From assembly GCA_030446945.1 (NCBI GenBank), contig JAUJMI010000012.1, positions 6,678-12,659 on the forward strand: a DNA stretch of 5,982 bases, read 5' to 3'. Shown here one piece after another: positions 1 to 5,522 of the stretch. The notes beneath the pieces were generated by a model. It was not told the DNA's origin and did no database searches. It saw only the letters and a list, made by a program, of their open reading frames with translations. The number at the start of each line of letters is the position of its first letter. Position 1 is the first letter of the stretch. Position numbers and translations under genes: made by a program. This stretch comes from Longimicrobium sp. (lineage in GTDB: Bacteria; Gemmatimonadota; Gemmatimonadetes; Longimicrobiales; Longimicrobiaceae).

Positions 1-1028
1 TACGGGTGCGGGAGCCGTTCGGCCAGGAAGCGCGCCGCTTCCCGCTCCGCCCAGAACTCCGGCGCCCAGGGCTTCCCCTGGATGAACCCCACGTGCCCGC
101 CGTGCTCCGTGAAGACCGCGGCGAGGCTGGGGTTGGCCTCCACCGCCTCGCGGGGGATTGCGTACGGCGGGACGAACGGGTCGTCCGCGGCGTGCACCAG
201 GAGCGTGGGGACGCGGACGGCGGGGAGGAACTGCGCCGAGCTGGACCGGCCGTAGTAGTCCGCCACGTCGCGGAAGCCGTGTAGACGCGCCGTCACCGCG
301 TCGTCGAAGTCGCGGAACGAGCGCGAAGAGAGCGCGCGCCGTGCGTCACACCGGTCGCCGATCTCCGCCGCCCTGTCGCCGAACTTGCGGCGGAGGGAGC
401 GCAGGAGCACCTCCGTGTACCGGCGGCCCATGAAGCTGGCGTCCATGTACTCCGCCCCCGCCATGAGGTCGAAGGGCACCGACACCGCCGCCGCCGCGCG
501 CACGGCCGAACCCTCCCCCCGCTCTCCGAGGTACTTGAGGAGGACGTTGGCGCCCAGCGAGAAGCCGAGCGCGCCAAAGGTGGCGTCCGGCTCGCGCTGG
601 CGCAGGTGGCCGAGGACGGCCGCGAGGTCGGCGGTGTCGCCCGCGTGGTAGAAGCGGAGCGCGCGGTTCGGCTCACCGCTGCACGAGCGGAAGTTCATGG
701 CGACGGCGCGCAGACCGCACTCGGCCAGCGCGCGGCAGCTTTCCAGCATGTACGACGAATTGGCGCTCCCCTCGAGTCCGTGCACCAGCAGCACCAGCGA
801 CGCACCGGCGGCGAGCGCGATTCCGTCGACGGTGGCCCAGTCCAAATCCACGAAGTCGCCGTCCTCCGTCTCCATCCGCTCGCGCCGGTAGTGCACGCCG
901 GTCCGCTCGCGCAGGTACCGCCCGGCGACAGTCTGGCCGTGCGCACCCGGCAGCCAGCGCGCGGGCCGAAAGGGGCGCGGCACGAACGACTTTGCGGGCG
1001 GCGGCTCTGTGCGATCAGGGTCATTCAT
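1..1028 (-). CDS. yheT: YheT/UPF0017-family alpha/beta hydrolase, 3' end at or just beyond window edge
   Basis: A 342-codon frame reads on the minus strand from ATG at 1028 to the window edge. It is absent from simple start-to-stop searches because its stop lies outside. Family hallmarks, in order, are: WLPGAHGQT at residues 25-33; the oxyanion-side VHGLEG (82-87); NFRSCSGEPNR (112-122) followed by YHAGDT; the nucleophile elbow GFSLG with Ser157; and LGANVLLKYLGE just after it. The acid is probably Asp282 or Asp283 in HAADDPF, and the base His312 in GGHVGF. The triad is therefore complete. Family members are usually about 320-350 residues, so almost nothing is missing; the next codon begins TA, so it is either a stop or Tyr. 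An in-frame TAG lies 12 bases before the ATG, which fixes 1028 as the most upstream start. No Shine-Dalgarno sequence is visible. The family is known as predicted carboxylesterase-like hydrolases; the natural substrate is uncertain. The protein has no obvious signal peptide, so it is probably cytoplasmic or peripheral. It is transcribed divergently from the lipid-gene run. Confidence 0.93.
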   Translation of the reverse strand, partial: MNDPDRTEPPPAKSFVPRPFRPARWLPGAHGQTVAGRYLRERTGVHYRRERMETEDGDFVDLDWATVDGIALAAGASLVLLVHGLEGSANSSYMLESCRALAECGLRAVAMNFRSCSGEPNRALRFYHAGDTADLAAVLGHLRQREPDATFGALGFSLGANVLLKYLGERGEGSAVRAAAAVSVPFDLMAGAEYMDASFMGRRYTEVLLRSLRRKFGDRAAEIGDRCDARRALSSRSFRDFDDAVTARLHGFRDVADYYGRSSSAQFLPAVRVPTLLVHAADDPFVPPYAIPREAVEANPSLAAVFTEHGGHVGFIQGKPWAPEFWAEREAARFLAERLPHP

Positions 1029-1126
1029 AGGCGGGTGAATCTACGCGCGGCCTTTCGCCCATCAACAGGCGTCGCGATATTTCGCGTCCCGCCGGCAATT
1101 CTCCTCCGCCCATCACCATCCGCACC
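1029..1126. promoter_or_regulatory. Divergent intergenic region with a short inverted repeat
   Basis: This 98-bp gap lies between two divergent starts and must hold the promoters for the hydrolase gene and for the acyltransferase run, unless these start elsewhere. The most A/T-rich spot is around 1076-1082 (GATATTT). It sits in a short inverted repeat, CGCGA-TATT-TCGCG at 1073-1086, which could be an operator or an overlapping promoter core. No convincing -35/-10 pair can be assigned on either strand. Neither start has a purine-rich ribosome binding site: the bases before the GTG at 1127 are pyrimidine-rich. Assignment as regulatory is based mainly on gene geometry. Confidence 0.45.
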
Positions 1127-2455
1127 GTGTGGCTCCTCCCCATCTTCTCGCCCCTTTCCCGCTTCGCTCTCCGGGTGTTCTACCGGCTGGACGTGACGGG
1201 CGAGCGTGTGCCGCCCCGGGGACCGGTGCTGCTGGTGGCGAACCACCCCAACTCGCTGCTGGATCCGGCGGCGGTAGCGGCGGTGGCGGGGAGGCCGGTG
1301 CGCTTCCTGGCGAAGGCGCCCCTTTTCGAGCACGGGCAGGTGGGCTGGCTGGTGCGCGGCGCCGGCGCGATCCCGGTGTACCGCAAGCAGGACGACCCCG
1401 CCGCCATGGGCGCCAATCACGACACGTTTTGTGCCGCGCACGAGGCGCTCGCGGCCGGTGACACCGTGGGGATCTTCCCCGAGGGGATCAGCCACACCAG
1501 CCCCTCGCTCGCGCCGCTCAAAACGGGCGCCGCACGCATCGCGCTGGGAGCGGCGGCGCGGATCGGCGGCGCCTTTCCGGTCGTCCCCGTCGGGCTCGTG
1601 TTCCGCGAAAAGGAGTCGTTCCGCTCCGAGGGGATGCTGGTCGTCGGCGAGCCCGTGGCGTGGGAAGACCTGGCCGCGCTGGGCGAAGGCGACCGCGCGG
1701 CCGTGGGCGAGCTGACCGACCGCATCGCCGACGCGATCCGCCGCGTGACCATCAACCTGGACCGATGGGAGGACGCGCCGCTCCTGGAGGCGGCGGAATC
1801 CATCTTCTCCGCCGAGACGCCCGCCGACCCGTCCCCCGCGGCGCGCGTGCGGCGGATGCGCGAGGCCGCGGCCTCCCTGGCCCGCCTGCGCCACGACGAG
1901 CGCGGGCCCTGGACCGCACTGGCGCACGAGGTGGCCGAGCACGCCCGCTCTCTCCAGGTGCTCGGGATGACCCCCGAACAGCTCAACGCTGGGAACCGCG
2001 CAGACCTCGCGGCGCGCTGGTTCGTGCGTCAGCTCGCATTCTTTGCCCTGGGCGTCCCCATCGCGGCGGCCGGCGCGATTCTCTTCTTCATCCCCTACCG
2101 CGCCACGCGCCCCGCCGCCGCGATGACGAAGCCGAGCCACGACATGCTGGCCACCAGCAAGCTGCTCGTGGGGTCGGTGATCCACCTGGTGTGGATCGCG
2201 GCGCTGGCGGCGCTCGCCGGGTGGCGCTTCGGCATCGTGGCCGGATTCGCGGCGCTCCTCGCGCTCCCCGCCGTCGGCCTGGTGACGCTGCACGTGCGCG
2301 ACCGCTGGCAGCGCGCGACCGGCGAGGCGAAGCGCTTCCTGCTCCGCGCACGCAGACGCCGGACGCTGGACGAGCTGTGCGCCCGGCAGCGCGAGCTGGC
2401 CCGCCGGCTGAACGCGCTCTGGGAAGATACCCGCGAACCGCTGGCCTTCCCCTGA
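1127..2455 (+). CDS. PlsC-like lysophospholipid/glycerol-phosphate acyltransferase with C-terminal membrane segments
   Basis: The 442-residue protein has an N-terminal acyltransferase domain. Motif I is ANHPNSLLDP, with His40 and Asp46 as the catalytic pair. Then come GAIPVYRK (80-87), the substrate-binding FPEGISH (117-123) and a PVVPVGLVF strand (151-159). Five residues separate His and Asp, as I recall for the Gat-like/AAK14816-like LPLAT branch, whereas the common PlsC motif is HX4D. The family transfers a fatty acyl group from acyl-CoA or acyl-ACP to lysophosphatidate or a related lysolipid at the inner membrane. After a charged helical linker (about 220-295), hydrophobic segments lie at about 302-325, 346-365 and 369-390, followed by a very basic tail (RARRRR at 407-412). 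This makes it far longer than a minimal PlsC of about 250 residues. The GTG start is chosen because no ATG, GTG or TTG occurs in frame between it and the upstream stop at 1028-1030, and because RVFYRLDVTGE lies at the expected distance before motif I. Exact acyl acceptor is unknown. Confidence 0.9.
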   Translation: MWLLPIFSPLSRFALRVFYRLDVTGERVPPRGPVLLVANHPNSLLDPAAVAAVAGRPVRFLAKAPLFEHGQVGWLVRGAGAIPVYRKQDDPAAMGANHDTFCAAHEALAAGDTVGIFPEGISHTSPSLAPLKTGAARIALGAAARIGGAFPVVPVGLVFREKESFRSEGMLVVGEPVAWEDLAALGEGDRAAVGELTDRIADAIRRVTINLDRWEDAPLLEAAESIFSAETPADPSPAARVRRMREAAASLARLRHDERGPWTALAHEVAEHARSLQVLGMTPEQLNAGNRADLAARWFVRQLAFFALGVPIAAAGAILFFIPYRATRPAAAMTKPSHDMLATSKLLVGSVIHLVWIAALAALAGWRFGIVAGFAALLALPAVGLVTLHVRDRWQRATGEAKRFLLRARRRRTLDELCARQRELARRLNALWEDTREPLAFP

Positions 2456-2465
2456 ATCCCGAAAC

Positions 2466-2469
2466 GGAG
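2466..2469 (+). promoter_or_regulatory. Shine-Dalgarno site for the MFS gene
   Basis: GGAG lies nine bases before the ATG at 2479, inside the 23-base gap after the acyltransferase stop. This decides the MFS start: the same frame is open far upstream through the acyltransferase gene, but only this ATG has a well-placed site and precedes the conserved N-terminal region. Confidence 0.7.
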
Positions 2470-2478
2470 TCCCATCCC

Positions 2479-3825
2479 ATGCTCGAACCCGGAACCGCCG
2501 TGCCGCCTCCCGAAACGGTGCCGCACAAGGCGCCGCACGAGATCAGGCGCATCTCGGTGGCCAGCTGGGTGCTGTACGACCTGGCGAACACCATCTTCTC
2601 GATGGGCGTCATCTCGCTCTACTTCTCGCTCTGGGTGCGCGACCAGGTGGGGGCCACGCGCGCGGACACCACGTACGGGATCATCACCGCCATCTCCATG
2701 GCGCTCATCTTCATGTTCTCGCCGCTGCTGGGGGCGATGACGGACCGCGCGCCCAAGCGGATGCCGTTCCTGATTGCGAGCACCACCATCTGCGTCGTGT
2801 TCACCGCGCTCCTGGCGCGCTCCGGCTTCTACACCACGGCCATCTCCTTCGTCATCGCCAACGTGGCGTACCAGGCCGGGCTCCAGTTCTACGATGCGCT
2901 CCTCCCCGAGGTCAGCACGGAGGAGAACCGCGGCAGGATCGGGGGGATCGGGGTCGGCGTGGGATACCTCGGCTCCTATTTCGCCGTCGGCATGGGGATC
3001 CTGGTGGGGACGGGAAACAAGCCTTTTCTCTTCACGGCGATCGCAATCGCCTTCCTCCTCCTCTCCATCCCCTGCTTCCTCTTCGTGCGCGAGCGCGGAA
3101 ACCCGCGCCCCCGCCCCATTGGCTGGTCGATGGTGCGCGAATCCACCTCGCAGACCATCCGCACGCTCAAGGAGGGTGGGCGCTACCCCGGGCTGGTGCG
3201 CTTCCTGGTGGGCCGAGTCTTCTACACGGACGCCATCAACACCGTCATCTCCATCATGGCGCTGTATACCGTCAACGTCGCAGTCAGCACGGGGATGACG
3301 GAGGCGGAGGGGCAGAAGCAGGCGCAGTTCATCCTGATGTCCGCCATCACCTTCGCGGTGCTGGGCGGCTTCTTCTGGGGGTGGATGACGGACCGACACG
3401 GCCCCCGGCGCACGCTCAACTTCGTTCTGGTCGCGTGGATGGCGATCTTCGCCTTTGCGGGCGTCATCGGCATCGTGGGTCTCCCGCTCTGGTGCCTGTA
3501 CCTGGTCGCGGCGGCCGCCGGAGTGGCGCTGGGCGGCGTGTGGGCCGCAGACCGGCCCTACATGCTGCGCCTGACGCCGCCGGCGCGCGTGGGCGAGTTC
3601 TACGGGCTCTACGGGATGGTGGGGCGCTTCTCCGCCATCACCGGGCCCATCATCTGGGCCGCTGTGACCTACCTGACCATCCAGGTGGCGCGCATGATGC
3701 CGCGCGTGGGCCAGGGGATCGGGGTGCTGGTGCTGCTGGGGATGGTCGTGCTGAGCTTCATCATCCTCCAGCCCATCTCGGACAAGCCCCGCGAGTGGAG
3801 CGACGAGGAACGCGGAGACCGCTGA
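2479..3825 (+). CDS. Major facilitator transporter, Atg22/UMF1-like family
   Basis: The 448-residue protein has about 12 hydrophobic segments, at about 28-50, 66-86, 96-114, 118-134, 154-176, 182-203, 239-266, 284-302, 313-333, 338-355, 374-400 and 412-431. A hydrophilic central loop lies at about 204-238, giving the 6+6 MFS fold. Features that point to the Atg22/UMF1 branch are SWVLYDLAN in the first segment (29-37), YDALLPEVS (138-146), and the Gly-rich run RGRIGGIGVGVGYLGS (151-166). MFS loop-2-3-like motifs occur in both halves: GAMTDRAPKR (85-94) and GWMTDRHGPRR (301-311). In yeast Atg22 is linked to amino-acid efflux from the vacuole; bacterial members have no agreed substrate, so none is assigned. 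The protein is in the cytoplasmic membrane. It is second in the run, 23 bases after the acyltransferase and 2 bases before the phosphatase-like gene. That context suggests a lipid- or lipid-headgroup-related substrate, but this is inference. Confidence 0.9.
   Translation: MLEPGTAVPPPETVPHKAPHEIRRISVASWVLYDLANTIFSMGVISLYFSLWVRDQVGATRADTTYGIITAISMALIFMFSPLLGAMTDRAPKRMPFLIASTTICVVFTALLARSGFYTTAISFVIANVAYQAGLQFYDALLPEVSTEENRGRIGGIGVGVGYLGSYFAVGMGILVGTGNKPFLFTAIAIAFLLLSIPCFLFVRERGNPRPRPIGWSMVRESTSQTIRTLKEGGRYPGLVRFLVGRVFYTDAINTVISIMALYTVNVAVSTGMTEAEGQKQAQFILMSAITFAVLGGFFWGWMTDRHGPRRTLNFVLVAWMAIFAFAGVIGIVGLPLWCLYLVAAAAGVALGGVWAADRPYMLRLTPPARVGEFYGLYGMVGRFSAITGPIIWAAVTYLTIQVARMMPRVGQGIGVLVLLGMVVLSFIILQPISDKPREWSDEERGDR
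3814..3817 (+). promoter_or_regulatory. Shine-Dalgarno site for the App1-like gene, inside the MFS coding end
   Basis: GGAG lies ten bases before the ATG at 3828 and within the last codons of the MFS gene. Stop and start are only two bases apart (TGA-AG-ATG), so a ribosome finishing the MFS reading frame could re-initiate directly. This supports 3828 as the start rather than positions further upstream in the same open frame. Confidence 0.65.
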
Positions 3826-3827
3826 AG

Positions 3828-5003
3828 ATGTCCGACTGGCAGAAGGGGTTCGCGCGGTTCATGGACCGCGTGGACACCAAGATCGACGAGCAGCGGCGCC
3901 GCCTGGGTGCCACCGGCGGCGCGGGGAAGGCGGCGCGCATCGAGGCGTATCGCGGCTACGGGACGCCGGAGCGGGCCTTCGTGCGGGGCCGCGTGCTGCG
4001 CGGCTCCCCCGTCCCCGCGGCGGACGCGGCGGACAGCGTGTGGCTGAACCTGGCCGCCATGGTCCAGCGCTTCGAGAGCGACGAGGTGCCGCACGCCCGC
4101 GTCCGCGTCGTCTTTGCCGGCGGCGAGCGCACCGTGACGGCGGACGACGAGGGCTACTTCGAGTGCGAGGTGGACCCGCGCCCCCCGTTCGCCCCCGGCG
4201 CCATCTGGCACGAGGTGGTGCTGGAGCTGGTGGAGCCGCGCGACTCCGACGAGCCGGTGCGGGCGCTGGCGCACGTCCTGGTGCCGCCGGCCGGAAGCGC
4301 CTTCGGCGTGATCAGCGACCTGGACGACACGGTCATCCGCACCGGCGTCGCCTCCAAGCTGCGCATGGCGCGCACGGTCCTCTTCGGCAACGCCCGTACG
4401 CGCGCCCCATTCCCCGGCGTGGGGGCGTTCTACCGCGCCCTCCAGCACGGCACGGGCGCGGCGCCCTTCAACCCGATCTTCTACGTCTCCAGCAGCCCCT
4501 GGAACCTGCACGATCTGCTCTCGGAGTTCCTGTCGCTCCAAAAGATCCCGCTCGGGCCGCTCCTCCTGCGCGACTGGGGGCTTTCCGGCGAGGTGCTCCC
4601 CACCTCGAACGAGCAGCACAAGATGAGCGCGATCCAGCGGATCATGGAGCACTTCCCCACCCTGCCGTTCATCCTGGTGGGCGACACCAGCCAGGAGGAC
4701 CCGGAGATTTATTCGCGCGTGGTGCACACCTACCCGAACCGCATCCCCGCCGTCTACATCCGCAACGTGGAAGCGCGGCCGGAGCGCGTGGAAGCGATCC
4801 GCGCCCTCGCCGCGGAGGTGGAGAAGGCAGGCAGCGCCCTGGTGCTGGCCGACGACACCCTGGCCGCCGCCGAGCACGCCGTCTCCCGCGGCTGGATCGC
4901 CCCCGCCGCCCTTGCCGAGATCCGCGCCGAGGCCGACGCCAGCACCCAGCCCCGCGCTTCCGCCGCCGGCGAGGAGGTCAACGAGGAGCTGAGCACGGAG
5001 TAG
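3828..5003 (+). CDS. App1-type (DUF2183) phosphatidate phosphatase-like protein
   Basis: The 391-residue protein has three parts. An N-terminal charged helix (1-30) has no signal peptide. A probable beta-sandwich at about 50-155 contains VTADDEGYFECEVD (103-116), typical of the domain before the catalytic part in bacterial App1 homologues. A HAD-type catalytic domain spans about 158-320. The catalytic motif is ISDLDDTVIRTGV: DxDxT with Asp164 as nucleophile, Asp166 as general acid and Thr168. HAD motif II is the FYVSSSPWN strand (218-226), motif III is probably Lys265 in HKMSAI, and motif IV is GDTSQEDPEIY (285-295) with Asp286 and Asp291. All catalytic elements are therefore present. Yeast App1 is a magnesium-dependent phosphatidate phosphatase that makes diacylglycerol; for bacterial members this activity is inferred. 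The C-terminal 60 residues are Ala/Glu-rich and low in complexity. The gene starts two bases after the MFS stop, so it is very likely co-translated. Family call is strong; substrate is less sure. Confidence 0.9.
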   Translation: MSDWQKGFARFMDRVDTKIDEQRRRLGATGGAGKAARIEAYRGYGTPERAFVRGRVLRGSPVPAADAADSVWLNLAAMVQRFESDEVPHARVRVVFAGGERTVTADDEGYFECEVDPRPPFAPGAIWHEVVLELVEPRDSDEPVRALAHVLVPPAGSAFGVISDLDDTVIRTGVASKLRMARTVLFGNARTRAPFPGVGAFYRALQHGTGAAPFNPIFYVSSSPWNLHDLLSEFLSLQKIPLGPLLLRDWGLSGEVLPTSNEQHKMSAIQRIMEHFPTLPFILVGDTSQEDPEIYSRVVHTYPNRIPAVYIRNVEARPERVEAIRALAAEVEKAGSALVLADDTLAAAEHAVSRGWIAPAALAEIRAEADASTQPRASAAGEEVNEELSTE

Positions 5004-5023
5004 CGCCCGGAGCTCGGCCGCCC

Positions 5024-5058
5024 TGAAACGCCCGTGCGAGACTCGCACAGGCGTTTCA
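5024..5058. terminator. Strong hairpin between convergent genes, probable bidirectional terminator
   Basis: TGAAACGCC (5024-5032) pairs with GGCGTTTCA (5050-5058), and GTGCGA (5034-5039) pairs with TCGCAC (5043-5048), around a three-base loop. One C/A mismatch interrupts a 15-pair stem. It begins 20 bases after the App1-like stop and lies 4 bases beyond the stop of the minus-strand gene, which is where both transcripts should end. No T-tract follows on either strand, so it may act as a 3'-end stabiliser or need help for termination. Confidence 0.7.
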
Positions 5059-5062
5059 CTGT

Positions 5063-5293
5063 CTACAGACCTTCCCTGTCCCGGCGCGGCCCTGATACTT
5101 CAGGCCCGTCAAAGTTCCTAAACATCTCGATCACCTCTTCGCTGAGCGATTCGAAGAACCCGGGCTGGCTCCGGATCCGCGCCCGCGCGACCTCACGCGT
5201 GGGAGCCGGGATGTTGTCGCGCAGGCGGTTGAGAGGCCCGCTCGCTTTCACCCGATGCTTCGCCGGCCGGGTAGGCTCATCTTGCTCGCTCAT
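5063..5293 (-). CDS. Small hypothetical protein, 76 residues
   Basis: I do not recognise this gene. From ATG at 5293 to the TAG at 5063-5065 it encodes a hydrophilic, highly charged protein with no Cys, no signal peptide and no membrane segment. The N-terminal half (1-33) is basic and rich in Pro and Arg, probably disordered. Residues 33-42 (REVARARIRS) look helical and basic. Residues 46-61 (FFESLSEEVIEMFRNF) form a likely acidic amphipathic helix, followed by FDGPEVSG and a charged tail. A GTG five codons earlier (5308) is in frame, but the ribosome binding site sits inside that extension, so the MSEQ start is preferred. The gene converges on the App1-like gene across the hairpin and diverges from the ferritin-like gene. 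By eye its third positions are less strictly G/C than those of its neighbours. A well-placed ribosome binding site and flanking hairpin favour a real gene, although conservation cannot be tested here. Confidence 0.62.
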   Translation of the reverse strand: MSEQDEPTRPAKHRVKASGPLNRLRDNIPAPTREVARARIRSQPGFFESLSEEVIEMFRNFDGPEVSGPRRDREGL

Positions 5294-5300
5294 GATCCGT

Positions 5301-5304
5301 CTCC
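5301..5304 (-). promoter_or_regulatory. Shine-Dalgarno site for the small minus-strand gene
   Basis: On the minus strand GGAG stands seven bases before the ATG at 5293. It selects that ATG over the in-frame GTG at 5308, which would place this site inside the coding sequence. Confidence 0.65.
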
Positions 5305-5510
5305 GCACCCCGGGTGTCCGTCCTCAGACAAGATACTCCGCAATCGGGGCTCGGGATCACCAGCGCCACACCTTCGCCACCGGTGGCGCCACATGGTACC
5401 GCCGGCGACCCGAGTGGTGCGGAACGCCTAACCTGCGGCATACCCTGTGCAGCGCGCCGGCGCTCCGCCGTGCAACGAGGTGCGGTGTGATGGAAGGGAA
5501 ACGAGAAGAC
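5305..5510. promoter_or_regulatory. Divergent intergenic region with clustered palindromes
   Basis: This stretch separates the small minus-strand gene from the ferritin-like gene and should contain both promoters. The clear structure is at 5363-5393: CGCCAC at 5364, 5375 and 5387 on the plus strand and its inverse GTGGCG at 5383. Together they create a perfect 14-bp palindrome CGCCACCGGTGGCG (5375-5388) overlapping a 10-bp palindrome GTGGCGCCAC (5383-5392). A second self-complementary stretch, GCGCCGGCGC, lies at 5454-5463. No clear -35/-10 pair can be assigned on either strand. A protein-binding operator is plausible, but short GC palindromes also arise by chance in DNA of this composition. 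Confidence 0.45.
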
Positions 5511-5514
5511 GGAG
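5511..5514 (+). promoter_or_regulatory. Shine-Dalgarno site for the ferritin-like gene
   Basis: GGAG ends eight bases before the ATG at 5523. A rival in-frame ATG at 5490 has GAGG at 5477-5480, nine bases away, so the choice is not certain. The 5523 start is preferred because the extra 11 residues are polar and the helical domain begins right after 5523. Confidence 0.55.
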
Positions 5515-5522
5515 ATGCCGGT

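Noticed and set aside
1021..1062. A 13-codon minus-strand frame ending in a TGA that overlaps the hydrolase start
   Set aside because: It could be a coupled leader peptide, but it has no ribosome binding site and no attenuator-like codon run, so chance is more likely.
1025..2293. Long open frame antisense to the acyltransferase gene
   Set aside because: The translation is rich in Arg, Gly and His with no recognisable domain, and the opposite strand carries clear catalytic motifs. Such frames are expected opposite GC-rich genes.
1660..2478. Upstream extension of the transporter frame
   Set aside because: The frame is open because of high GC, but the extra translation is Arg/Pro/Gly-rich and overlaps the acyltransferase; the ATG at 2479 has a good ribosome binding site.
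2095..3399. Long open frame antisense to the transporter gene
   Set aside because: It has low-complexity, charged composition, spans the end of one gene and most of the next, and lies opposite a well-supported membrane protein.
3381..3827. Upstream extension of the App1-like frame
   Set aside because: It overlaps the transporter in another frame with random-looking composition; the ATG at 3828 has a good site and follows the transporter stop.
3669..5048. Long open frame antisense to the App1-like gene
   Set aside because: It has no domain, skewed composition and runs through the terminator hairpin. The sense strand has an intact HAD motif set.
5490..5522. Alternative upstream start of the ferritin-like gene
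   Set aside because: ATG at 5490 is in frame and has a weak GAGG upstream, but the added residues are polar and the GGAG before 5523 is better; kept only as an alternative.
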